Shown here: in pieces, positions 16,853-24,338 of the stretch
Layout: every line of letters begins with the position of its first letter
Position numbering within the stretch: the first letter of the stretch is position 1
From: JASHVB01 sp035535035
GTDB lineage: Bacteria; Pseudomonadota; Alphaproteobacteria; Acetobacterales; Acetobacteraceae
Direction: 5' to 3'
Assembly: GCA_035535035.1 (NCBI GenBank)
Contig: DATLQW010000029.1
Coordinates: 1-64,000, forward strand
Length of the DNA stretch: 64,000 nucleotides
Notes under the pieces: model-generated
What the model saw: only the letters and a program-made list of their open reading frames with translations
Databases searched by the model: none
Told to the model about the DNA's origin: nothing
Translations under genes and position numbers: made by a program

Positions 16853-16884
16853 ATGACACGGATGTCACATGACATGGATGTCAC
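16853..16884. repeat. Tandem pair of 16-bp palindromic units
   Basis: ATGACACGGATGTCAC and ATGACATGGATGTCAC follow one another with one mismatch. Each contains TGACA and TGTCA arms around four bases, so each is a dyad. Two adjacent dyads look like a regulator-binding site, although the only neighbouring gene start is not close: pheA on the minus strand ends 42 bp away. Confidence 0.5.
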
Positions 16885-16926
16885 GCGGCTGGTCGCCTGA
16901 CGAGTCAGCCTTTCAGGTGGTTGGTC

Positions 16927-17778
16927 TCACTCCGCTCCGCCCTGCGCCAACCGGAACGGCGCCGCGGGATAGACTCCCAGGACAAGCACCTCGGAGGAGA
17001 AAAACGTCAGCTCCTCCAATGCCCGGCGCAGCGCCGGTTGCTCCGGATGGCCTTCCGCGTCGCACAGGAACTGCGTGGCGACGAACTGGCCGGAGATCAT
17101 GTAGCTTTCCAGCTTGGTCATGTTCACCCCGTTGGTGGCGAAGCCGCCCAGGGCCTTGTACAGAGCCGCCGGCACGTTCCTCACCCGGAACACGAACGTG
17201 GTCATCAGGTTCTGCTCTGTCGGGTCGCGGTCCACCGGCCGTCGCGCCATGACATAGAAACGCGTGGTGTTGTGCGCGGCGTCCTCGATGTTCTCGCGCA
17301 GGATCCGCAGGCCGTAGATTTCCGCGGCCAGCGACGAGGCGACCGCCGCTTCCTCCGTCCTGCCCCAGTGCGCCACGAGCTCCGCCGCGCCCGCCGTATC
17401 GGCCTGCACCACCGGCGTCAGCCCGAGCGAACGCAGGCTGTGGCGCACCTGACCAAGCGCCACCGTGTGCGAATGCGCCCGCTTCAGGCCGCCGAGCGTC
17501 GCCCCCTGCACCGCCAGCAGGCAGTGCTCCACCCGCTGGAAGTGCTCGCCCACGACGAACAGGCCGGATTGCGGCAACAGATAGTGGATGTCGGGCACGC
17601 GGCCGGCGAGGCTGTTCTCGCAGGGCAGCATCCCCAGGCCGGCGCGCCCGTCGCGCACCGCTTCCATCGCCGTCTCGAACGATTCGCAGGGCAGCGTGGC
17701 CATGTCCGGATACGCGGTGCGGCAGGCCAGGTCCGAATAGGCGCCCGGCTGGCCCTGGAACGCGATGGTGCCGGTCAT
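16927..17778 (-). CDS. pheA: Prephenate dehydratase
   Basis: A 283-residue cytoplasmic enzyme that converts prephenate to phenylpyruvate in phenylalanine synthesis. The N-terminal catalytic domain begins IAFQGQPGAYSDLACRTAYP and contains MLPCENSLAGRV and the conserved NTTRFYVMAR. The C-terminal ACT domain (about residues 200-275), with ALGGFATNGVNMTKLESYMI, binds phenylalanine for feedback inhibition. No chorismate mutase domain is present, so it is the monofunctional type. Its ATG overlaps the stop of kdsB by four bases, and the two are co-transcribed. Confidence 0.93.
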   Translation of the reverse strand: MTGTIAFQGQPGAYSDLACRTAYPDMATLPCESFETAMEAVRDGRAGLGMLPCENSLAGRVPDIHYLLPQSGLFVVGEHFQRVEHCLLAVQGATLGGLKRAHSHTVALGQVRHSLRSLGLTPVVQADTAGAAELVAHWGRTEEAAVASSLAAEIYGLRILRENIEDAAHNTTRFYVMARRPVDRDPTEQNLMTTFVFRVRNVPAALYKALGGFATNGVNMTKLESYMISGQFVATQFLCDAEGHPEQPALRRALEELTFFSSEVLVLGVYPAAPFRLAQGGAE

Positions 17779-18533
17779 CTGCGCCCCGCCGCCGGCAGCC
17801 GCGCCGGGGTCAACAGGCGGCGTGCCCGCTCCAGGTCCTCCGGCGTATCGACCCCGAACGGCCCGTGTTCGATCCGCGCGCAGCCAATGCGCATGCCCGC
17901 CTCCAATGCCCGCAATTGCTCCAGGTTCTCCCGCCGTTCCAGCGGCGACGGCGACAACGCCACGAAGCGGGCGAGTGCGGCGCGACGATACGCATAGATG
18001 CCGACATGGTGCCAGCGCGGCCCGTCGCCCCAGGGGATCGGCTGGCGCGAGAAATACAGCACCGGCGCGACTGTCTGGCCGTCGGCGAACGCGCAGGCCG
18101 CCTTCACGAAGGACGCGGTGTTGGCCTCGGTGTCCGAGGCGATCGGCACCACCAACGTGCCGATATCGATGGCGGGATCGGTCAGCGGCGTCACCACCAG
18201 GCGCAACTGCGCGGCGGTGATGGTGGGAAAGTCACCTTGCAGGTTCACCACGACGTCGTGCCGCCCGTCCGGGTCGAGCGCGGCCAATGCCGCATGCACG
18301 CGATCGGAGCCGGACGGCAGGCCGGGATCGGTCAGCACCGCCCGTCCCCCGGCCGCGCGCACGGCGTCGGCGATCGCGGCGTCGCCGCATGCCACCGCGA
18401 CCGGCCCGAGCCCCGCCTCGCGCGCGCGCTCCAGCATGTGGACGATCATCGGCCTGCCGTGGATTTCGGCGAGCGGTTTGCCGGGCAGTCTGGTGGAAGC
18501 CAGCCGCGCCGGGATGACAATGATCGGATTCAC
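17775..18533 (-). CDS. kdsB: 3-deoxy-manno-octulosonate cytidylyltransferase
   Basis: A 252-residue enzyme that activates KDO as CMP-KDO for lipopolysaccharide core synthesis. Family features: IIVIPARLASTRLPGKPLAE, GRPMIVHMLERA, GLPSGSDRVHAAL, VVNLQGDFPTI and YFSRQPIPW, then RRENLEQLRALEAGMRI. It begins with GTG. The motif QGDFP differs slightly from the usual QGDEP, which is a minor variant. Presence of this enzyme shows a Gram-negative outer membrane. The gene is the first of a two-gene operon with pheA, sharing a four-base overlap. Confidence 0.92.
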   Translation of the reverse strand: MNPIIVIPARLASTRLPGKPLAEIHGRPMIVHMLERAREAGLGPVAVACGDAAIADAVRAAGGRAVLTDPGLPSGSDRVHAALAALDPDGRHDVVVNLQGDFPTITAAQLRLVVTPLTDPAIDIGTLVVPIASDTEANTASFVKAACAFADGQTVAPVLYFSRQPIPWGDGPRWHHVGIYAYRRAALARFVALSPSPLERRENLEQLRALEAGMRIGCARIEHGPFGVDTPEDLERARRLLTPARLPAAGRR

Positions 18534-18680
18534 GCGCGAGGTCCGGCCTGGGTGGGTTGATGGGGCTGGGTCGATTCCCTATGGTGCGCGCACCTTATGG
18601 ACGCGAACGGCCGCGCGCAACGGCGGGCCGGAGGGTCCTGTTGCACGTTGCGCCGCCGATCGACGAGGAAGCCACGCCGC

Positions 18681-19412
18681 ATGGACAGCATGGAAGTCAA
18701 CAAGGGCATCGCCGCGGTCCTGGTCGCGGGCATCGTGTTCTTTCTCACCGGCATGGTCGCCGACAACCTGGTGCAGGAAACGCCGCTGGAAAAGTCGGTG
18801 CTGAACATCCAGGGGGCGCCGGCCCAGTCAACCGCCGCCGTCGCCCCCAAACCGGTGGAGCTGCCGCCGATCGCGCCACTGCTCGCCAAGGCCGACGTCC
18901 CGGCCGGCGACAAGTTCGTGCACACGGTCTGCACCGCCTGCCATACGTTCAACGATGGCGGCAAGCCGATCATCGGCCCCAACCTCTACAACGTGGTCGG
19001 CGGCCCGCACGACCACGAGGCCGGCTTCAACTACTCGTCCGCGCTGGAAAAGTTCAAGGGCCAGCCCTGGACCTTCGGGGCGCTGAATCGCTGGCTCTAC
19101 AAGCCGGCCGCGTACGCGCCCGGGACGCGCATGACCTTCGTGGGAATCCCCAACGCCAGGCAGCGGGCGAACGTCATCGCCTACCTGCGGACACTGTCGC
19201 CCCACCCGGTGCCGTTGCCGGCACCGGAAGCGGCGAAGCCGGCTCCCAAGGCGGCCGCCGCGAAGCCCGCCACCGCGGCGCCGGCCGCCGCGAAACCGGC
19301 TACCGCGACGCCGGCCGCCGCGACGCCGCCCGCCGCGACGCCAGCCGGCGGCACGGCAGCGCCGGCGCCCAAGGCACCGGCCCCCGCCGCGGCTGGCGCT
19401 CCCGTCAAGTAG
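18681..19412 (+). CDS. Membrane-anchored c-type cytochrome
   Basis: A 243-residue cytochrome c of the alphaproteobacterial CycM/c552 type. An uncleaved N-terminal helix (GIAAVLVAGIVFFLTGMVAD) anchors it in the inner membrane, with the heme domain in the periplasm. The heme attachment site is VCTACHTF, and the Met ligand is in TRMTFVGI. GPNLYNVVGG and NYSSALEKFKGQPWTF are typical. A long Ala/Pro/Lys tail (about residues 180-243) follows the heme domain. The start MDSMEVNKG is preferred over an upstream ATG because it places the anchor at the normal position. It would carry electrons to a terminal oxidase. Confidence 0.88.
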   Translation: MDSMEVNKGIAAVLVAGIVFFLTGMVADNLVQETPLEKSVLNIQGAPAQSTAAVAPKPVELPPIAPLLAKADVPAGDKFVHTVCTACHTFNDGGKPIIGPNLYNVVGGPHDHEAGFNYSSALEKFKGQPWTFGALNRWLYKPAAYAPGTRMTFVGIPNARQRANVIAYLRTLSPHPVPLPAPEAAKPAPKAAAAKPATAAPAAAKPATATPAAATPPAATPAGGTAAPAPKAPAPAAAGAPVK

Positions 19413-19449
19413 CCCGGGCGGCCGGTCGGGCGGGCAGGCTTCGCGCGTG

Positions 19450-20289
19450 ATGGCGACGATGCGGCACCGCCCCGATTATCTGGCGCACGCCATCCTCGGC
19501 CTGGGGGTGGTGCTGTTTGCCCTGCCGGTCTGGCTGGTGCTGGCCGGATCGACGCAGGACTCCAACGCGATCGCCCGTGGCGAGCTTTCCCTCGTGCCGC
19601 ATCCCGCGGGTCTGGCGGTTTACTGGCGGGTGCTGACCCAGGGCACCATGGGGACCGAGCCGGTCTGGCACATGCTGCTGATCTCGCTCGGCATGGCGCT
19701 GGCGATCGCGGTCGGCAAAATCGTGATTTCCGTCCTGTCGGCCTATGCCGTGGCGTTCTTCCACTTCCCCGGGCGGCAGATCGCCTTCTGGCTGATCTTC
19801 GTCACGCTGATGCTGCCAGTGGAGGTGCGCATCATCCCCACCTACGCGGTTATGGCGGATTTCGGGCTGATCAACCGGTTCAACGGGTTGTGGATTCCGT
19901 TGATCGCCTCGGCCACCGCGACGCTGCTGTTCCGCCAGGTGTTCGTCGCCATCCCGGACGAGCTGGTGGAGGCCGCGCGCATGGATGGCGCCGGGCCGCT
20001 GCGGTTCCTGTGGGACATTGTTTTGCCAGTGTCGCGGGCGAACATCGCTGCGTTGTTCGTGATCCTGTTCGTCTACGGCTGGAACCAGTATCTGTGGCCG
20101 CTGCTGGTCGCCACCAGTCCCGGGCTGGACACCATCGTGATCGGCATCGTGAAGATGATCGGCGTGGAAACGCAGACCGACTGGTCCGCGGCGATGGCCA
20201 CCGCGGTGCTGGCGCTGCTGCCGCCGGTGGTGGTGGTGCTGGTGATGCAGCGCTGGTTCGTCGCGGGGCTGACCGAGGGGGAGAAGTAG
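19450..20289 (+). CDS. ugpE: ABC transporter permease, UgpE-like (sn-glycerol-3-phosphate/sugar)
   Basis: A 279-residue inner-membrane permease of the carbohydrate-uptake type. Six hydrophobic segments are visible, with the EAA loop ELVEAARMDGAGPLRFLWDI. YRVL-like, FPGRQIAFWLIFVTLMLPVE and the C-terminus RWFVAGLTEGEK match UgpE. No ugpA, ugpB or ugpC gene is in the window, so the gene is an orphan or the end of a displaced operon. Its final 90 bp recur at 24352-24441, on the other side of the reverse-transcriptase island. The start could also be GTG 19447. Confidence 0.85.
   Translation: MATMRHRPDYLAHAILGLGVVLFALPVWLVLAGSTQDSNAIARGELSLVPHPAGLAVYWRVLTQGTMGTEPVWHMLLISLGMALAIAVGKIVISVLSAYAVAFFHFPGRQIAFWLIFVTLMLPVEVRIIPTYAVMADFGLINRFNGLWIPLIASATATLLFRQVFVAIPDELVEAARMDGAGPLRFLWDIVLPVSRANIAALFVILFVYGWNQYLWPLLVATSPGLDTIVIGIVKMIGVETQTDWSAAMATAVLALLPPVVVVLVMQRWFVAGLTEGEK
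20200..20289 (+). repeat. Left direct repeat: 3' end of ugpE
   Basis: The last 90 bp of ugpE, including the stop codon, match 24352-24441 at 82 positions without gaps. The first 30 bp are identical; eight substitutions are scattered over the rest. The two copies flank the island carrying the reverse transcriptase operon, like attachment-site repeats of elements that insert at the 3' end of a gene. Confidence 0.85.
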
Positions 20290-20520
20290 TGGCCGGGCGC
20301 AGCAGCCAAGCCTGAAAGGTCGTGGGTCGGTTTGCGTGGGCGCAACGGGTCGGATGCGACGGTCCACGCCAGTGGATACTGCTACCGCCGCTTTGGGTGG
20401 AGATGGCGTCTTCACGACGCATTGCGTCTTGGTCCGCCTTGCGCCCATCAAGATTGAGTTCCCCGAAAGAGGGCACCCTAATGAAAAGCACCATTGCCCG
20501 CTTCATTCCATCGGCCTGGG

Positions 20521-21528
20521 TCACTGCTCGGAGATTTCTCGCGCCTCATCCCGCGCGAGCCGTTCCAAGGTGGCCTCGACGTGCTGCGCGTATTGCACGT
20601 GACCGATCAGCACACGACGGTCCGTCGCCCCTTCGCCACGTGTCGAGAGGATATGCGCGTATGCGCGCAACTTGTTCCGGTAGCCCTTCGTCGTCCTCAC
20701 GCGCGGCCCACGCACAACGAGCCCGTAAATCTTGATTCGTCCCTTGAGAGGTTGAACACTCTCCTTCTCGGGCGCTAATTGCCAGGGTGTCGCCTCGAAC
20801 ACGCGGCGGAGTTCATCGCGAAGCTCGGCCGGCATGCTGCCTTGCCCTGAGAGGACAATGTCGTCGGCGTAGCGGGTGATCCGGCAGGCGTGGCGTTCCG
20901 ACAACCGGACCAGCATAGCGTCTGTCTCCGCGAAGCAGAGATTCGAAAGGGCAGGGCTCGAAGGAGCTCCCTGGGCGAGGAAGCCGTGGTAGCAAGTGAG
21001 CGACGTGAGCAGGCCGGCCGCCGGCTCATCGTACCCCAACTGCTTCAGAGTCTTCCAGACCAGTGCCGCGGGCGTCGTCTGGAAGAAGCTCGCGATGTCC
21101 ACAGAGATCGCCCACTCGGCCCCGCGGTGCACGTAAGCAGCTCCAATGTGAGACCGGCCAGGCACGAAGCCGTAGACATGCGGCGGGGAGGGGATGGCGC
21201 GCGCGAGGTGAAAGCCGAGCCACTTTTGGATGATCTTTAGGGCGACGCGCGGCGCAGTGATTCTGCGAGTCCCTCGGCCCTTGGGGATGTCGAACGTGCG
21301 GTAGTAACGCTGGGGTCGGTTTGCTAGCGACCACACGACACCCGGGTTCACGCCGAGCATCGTCGCGAGGCCGTGCTTGGACGAAACTGGCGGTAGCCGA
21401 CGCTCGCTTAGAGCATGAATCTGTTCCGTCTCTGGATCACCCGGCGCAAGGCCGAGCGCCTCGACCAACTCCTCAACCTTGGAGAAAAGAAAGAACGGCG
21501 ACACCAGGAGCTGTTGTGGGAGCCTCAT
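20521..21528 (-). CDS. Retron-type reverse transcriptase
   Basis: A 335-residue RNA-directed DNA polymerase. Palm motifs are clear: VDIASFF (catalytic Asp near 144), QGAPSSPALSNL (about 186-197) and RYADDIVLSGQG with YADD at 220-223. The N-terminal part, YYRTFDIPKGRGTRRITAPR, and the compact size without maturase or integrase domains match retron enzymes. The retron hallmark NAAxxH is present as GAAYVH (129-134), and the VTG motif as IYG (267-269), so both are variants. The gap upstream folds into hairpins like a retron msr-msd RNA. The gene is last in an operon with a HEPN-like and a winged-helix protein, which suggests an anti-phage defence system. Confidence 0.88.
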   Translation of the reverse strand: MRLPQQLLVSPFFLFSKVEELVEALGLAPGDPETEQIHALSERRLPPVSSKHGLATMLGVNPGVVWSLANRPQRYYRTFDIPKGRGTRRITAPRVALKIIQKWLGFHLARAIPSPPHVYGFVPGRSHIGAAYVHRGAEWAISVDIASFFQTTPAALVWKTLKQLGYDEPAAGLLTSLTCYHGFLAQGAPSSPALSNLCFAETDAMLVRLSERHACRITRYADDIVLSGQGSMPAELRDELRRVFEATPWQLAPEKESVQPLKGRIKIYGLVVRGPRVRTTKGYRNKLRAYAHILSTRGEGATDRRVLIGHVQYAQHVEATLERLARDEAREISEQ

Positions 21529-21540
21529 ATAGCAAAGTCA

Positions 21541-21675
21541 GCTTTCATACAGCGGCCGTCGGTCCCGGCGGCGATTCGAAGGAGCGCCGACGGGACCGAC
21601 GGCACCCTTCTGTCTCTGGTCTTGGCGCGGTGGGCGTGCTACACGCCCTCGCCTGAGGCCCCCACGAACTCAAGC
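21541..21675 (-). ncRNA. Candidate retron msr-msd non-coding RNA
   Basis: The 147-bp gap between the winged-helix gene and the reverse transcriptase gene, read on the minus strand, contains three hairpins in order: CCTC-AGGC-GAGG (21658-21647), GGGCGTG-TAG-CACGCCC (21648-21632), and a large one with perfect 13-bp arms, GCCGTCGGTCCCG and CGGGACCGACGGC (21603-21591 and 21567-21555), with an inner CGCC/GGCG pairing. Small hairpins followed by one long hairpin right before the RT gene is the layout of retron RNAs. A convincing a1/a2 outer pairing was not found; only AGCTT near 21672 with AAGCT near 21543 pairs. Ends are approximate. Confidence 0.55.
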
Positions 21676-22404
21676 TTACATGCCCCGCCGGGCGAGCGCA
21701 AGGAATCGGGACACGTCGGGGCTTCGTGGACCCTTGCGCGTTCCGAGTTTCGCGAGGGCCTCCCTCGTCAGGACATAAGTTCCGTCGGGTCGACGCAGGA
21801 CCAGGTTGCTCTTGCGTAGCGCATCGAGGCGCCGGTTCGTCCAGTCGGGAGAGGGGACGTCGTGGCCTTGCGCGGCGAGCTCCTTCGCGAGCGACGGCGG
21901 GTCGACGGGCGCGAGTTGGCGGATTGCGGAAAGGATCTCGATCCGCGTCGCTGTGTTGGCCTCTCCGATCGGGGTCATGCGGAGGCTCGGCAGGGAGAAT
22001 AGCTCCGCGAACTTCCGGAGGTGTTCCTCCAAGCGGCGCACAATTTCCGTGTCGGGTTTCCTCTTGAACTCGATCCAGGCGTGCGGAGACCCTTTGTCAT
22101 CAGCGAGGAACGAGTTACGAACGTCGGCCGGAAAGGAACTCAACAAGCTGGCCCTCAGGCTCTCCTCGACGAGTGGTGTTTCCTCATCGAGGAGGATGAA
22201 GTCGATCACATAGCCGAGTTCCGCGAGGCTCGACCGCGTGAGCGCGAGGGTGCGCCCCGACGGGGACTTCCCGCCACCGGCCGTCCGCGTTAGGCGTAGG
22301 GGGACAAAATAACCCCCGGGTGTTGAAGGATTTGGAACGATCTCACCCACGACGGGGAGATCTTTATCCCTCAGAAGAGCAGCAATCCGTTCCACCTCAC
22401 TCAT
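21676..22404 (-). CDS. Winged-helix protein associated with the reverse transcriptase
   Basis: A 242-residue protein. The C-terminal third (about 155-225) looks like a winged helix: RIEILSAIRQLAPVDPPSLA, then TNRRLDALRKSNLVLRRPDG and TYVLTREALAKLG as wing and final helix. The N-terminal 150 residues (VVGEIVPNPSTPGGYFVPLR, FILLDEETPLVEESLRASLL) are not recognised. It overlaps the HEPN-like gene by 8 bp and is followed by the structured RNA and the RT gene, so it belongs to the same operon. A role in binding the reverse-transcribed DNA or controlling an effector is inferred from the context only. Confidence 0.65.
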   Translation of the reverse strand: MSEVERIAALLRDKDLPVVGEIVPNPSTPGGYFVPLRLTRTAGGGKSPSGRTLALTRSSLAELGYVIDFILLDEETPLVEESLRASLLSSFPADVRNSFLADDKGSPHAWIEFKRKPDTEIVRRLEEHLRKFAELFSLPSLRMTPIGEANTATRIEILSAIRQLAPVDPPSLAKELAAQGHDVPSPDWTNRRLDALRKSNLVLRRPDGTYVLTREALAKLGTRKGPRSPDVSRFLALARRGM

Positions 22405-22891
22405 CGGCGGAGCTCCAGGCGCGCTCTATTGCCTGCCCATGTTGCCGGGCACGGGCGAGCCAGTTGTGCGCAGTAGTGACGGACACCTGGTTCAGCCGAA
22501 AGCGATCCCGTTTGTCGGGCACGACAGGGATGTCGGGGTGGTAGTCCGCAGCAACGCGCACCGCGTAAGCTTCCCTCATGAGGTTGGCGAGTGCATTGGC
22601 TGAGCTCGCCGCACGATGGCAGATCTGCACGGTTTCGTTGTCACCAAGCCTCACTGCCCGGAGTCGTTGGCGCTTGATCTTGACCAGAACCTGCCCTGTA
22701 AGAAGCTCCGGGATGCTCGCGTGCTGTGCAGTGGCCCACGTCCCATTAAGGTCGCCAAGCAGGGATCGTACGTGGAGGTAAACAGCGTAGTAGTAGCGAT
22801 TGAACGAAGAACGGCCGAAGAGGTCGAAATCGTGAGAGTCAGGTGGGCAGCTGATGGCCTTGGTTTGAAGGAAAAGTGCGACGTTCTCCAT
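22397..22891 (-). CDS. HEPN-like protein, possible effector of the retron-like operon
   Basis: A 164-residue all-helical protein. SSFNRYYYAVYLHVRSLLG followed by QHASIPELL resembles the helix 2 and helix 3 signatures of HEPN proteins (SxxYYAxxHxxRxLL and the following His). The pattern R-x7-H in RYYYAVYLH is close to, but not, the canonical R-x4-6-H RNase motif, so catalysis is uncertain. It is the first gene of the operon and overlaps the winged-helix gene by 8 bp. HEPN proteins are common toxic RNases in defence and toxin-antitoxin systems; an effector role here is inference. No clear ribosome-binding site is visible. Confidence 0.5.
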   Translation of the reverse strand: MENVALFLQTKAISCPPDSHDFDLFGRSSFNRYYYAVYLHVRSLLGDLNGTWATAQHASIPELLTGQVLVKIKRQRLRAVRLGDNETVQICHRAASSANALANLMREAYAVRVAADYHPDIPVVPDKRDRFRLNQVSVTTAHNWLARARQHGQAIERAWSSADE

Positions 22892-23132
22892 GGATCAAAG
22901 GTACACGACCGCCGCGCGCGGAGCAACGCCATAGGTGCCGACCGACGTCGAAGCGGGGACGGCCCGGCTGTCGCCGGCTCTGCGTACGGGCGCCTCGCCC
23001 TCCTGGAGTAGGCAATCTCCATGCATGACCGTCTGCTGGTCGCGGCTGCACACCCCAAAGCGGTTGTTCCGATTTCGGCCAAAAGTACTCCGAAGCGGTC
23101 ACCGGGCCCGAGGTGCGGGCTATTTTCATGGT

Positions 23133-23268
23133 AGGACGTGCGGAGAACACTGTGAACACGGAGAAGCAGCGGACCCCGCCAGCAAAGGGTTGCACAATGG
23201 CGCGACGGAAGCCGTCCAGCCGAGGCGGCCGCTGCTTCTCCGTGAACACCGTGCTCTCCGCACGTCCT
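23133..23268. repeat. Long imperfect inverted repeat (40-bp arms)
   Basis: AGGACGTGCGGAGA...GGAGAAGCAGCGG at 23133-23172 is matched in reverse complement by 23229-23268 at 36 of 40 positions, with a 56-bp centre. A transcript would fold into a very long hairpin. The layout fits a miniature inverted-repeat element, but no flanking target duplication was recognised. It lies in the 645-bp gene-free stretch (22892-23536) upstream of the HEPN-like gene, which must also hold that operon's promoter; the rest of the stretch contains nothing I recognise. Confidence 0.75.
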
Positions 23269-23536
23269 CCGTGCTGAAGATCAACCAGACGTCAACGCAC
23301 CGGCGCCGCGGGACTGGTCCCGGCAACGCGCCATACCGGCAGCGACTGCCGTCCGTCAGGTTGATCCCGCTTTCAATCAACCGAGTCCGCAATAAGCGCG
23401 AAGCGTTCAACCCCCCCCGCATCCGCCCACCGCCGGCGCGGGCAGTGCGTGGCGCACCGCACCGCACCGCAGCCCGGTGCCGCGACAGAAAAATTCCCTA
23501 TTGACTCTCCTCGCCACCTATGTTCTTGTTCCGTTC

Positions 23537-24274
23537 ATGTCCGCCGCGCCAAATGCTGCCGCCCCACCCGACCTCCCCGATCCCCAACCGGATCGGCCGG
23601 CCGCCGGCACGCCGGCGCCCAGCCGCACCGGGCGCTTGCTCGGCGTCCTCCGCAAGCTCATCGACTACGGCAAGCAACTCGCCGCCTCGCTGCAACAGCA
23701 CGCCTCCCCCGCCAACCTCGCCGTCGTCACGCGAAACTTCGGCACCGCCGACATCGGGCTGATCCTCGCCTACATCACCCGCGCGCTGCTGCGTGCCGCC
23801 GCGCTCGAAGCCAGGCTCGTCAGCCGCGGCGACCGCCCGGACGAGGCACCCGCGCGCGCCAGCACCGCCTCCGAACGCCGCCGGCCGCGCCCCGGCCGGC
23901 CACCGGCGGAGCAATCCGACAAGGACGCCGATCCGCGGGTCGTTCGCATGCCCACGCCAGAGAAAATCGCGGCCCAGATCCGCCGCCGCCCAGCCGGCGC
24001 GGTGCTCGCCGATATCTGCCTGGATCTCGGCATTACCACGAGCCATCCGCTATTGCAGGAGCTGAGGGCGGTCATCAATGCGAACGGCGGCGACTTTACC
24101 GCTCTGCTGCTCGCCATATTCAGGCGGGACCGCAAGGCAATGGCCGGTGGGCGCACCGGCGTCTGGTCGTCCACCCCGGCGCAACCCGCCCTCGCGCCGC
24201 CCGCCCTCGCGCCGCCCCCATGGCCGGCACCGTGTGCGCCATTGGCTCCGGCTTCCGGCGCCGGGCCGCCCTGA
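23537..24274 (+). CDS. Hypothetical protein with Pro/Ala-rich ends
   Basis: A 245-residue protein without recognised domain. A conserved-looking centre, RLLGVLRKLIDYGKQLAASL and VTRNFGTADIGLILAYITRA, is followed by an Arg/Pro-rich linker, then PTPEKIAAQIRRRPAGAVLA and DICLDLGITTSHPLLQELRA, and a Pro/Ala-rich tail. I recall uncharacterised proteins of this shape occurring in several copies in Acetobacteraceae genomes, but cannot verify this. The start MSAAPNAAAPP is taken at the first ATG before the proline-rich region. It lies inside the island defined by the ugpE repeats, but its high GC content is like the host genome. Confidence 0.6.
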   Translation: MSAAPNAAAPPDLPDPQPDRPAAGTPAPSRTGRLLGVLRKLIDYGKQLAASLQQHASPANLAVVTRNFGTADIGLILAYITRALLRAAALEARLVSRGDRPDEAPARASTASERRRPRPGRPPAEQSDKDADPRVVRMPTPEKIAAQIRRRPAGAVLADICLDLGITTSHPLLQELRAVINANGGDFTALLLAIFRRDRKAMAGGRTGVWSSTPAQPALAPPALAPPPWPAPCAPLAPASGAGPP

Positions 24275-24338
24275 ACCGGGGGGCGGACGATCGAGGCGTG
24301 ACGCACGGGGCCGCCCAGCGGCGGTCCCGCCGTCGCGA

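Noticed and set aside
18560..18600. GGGTCGATTCCC resembling a tRNA T-arm
   Set aside because: No acceptor stem, anticodon arm or CCA end around it; it is a chance match.
21555..21603. The 13-bp hairpin as a Rho-independent terminator
   Set aside because: No T run follows on either strand in the right place, and the hairpin lies inside an operon directly before the RT gene.
23060..23110. GATTTCGGCCAAAAG-like sequence resembling ends of IS21-type elements
   Set aside because: No istA/istB genes, no second end and no target duplication could be found; similarity is from memory and short.
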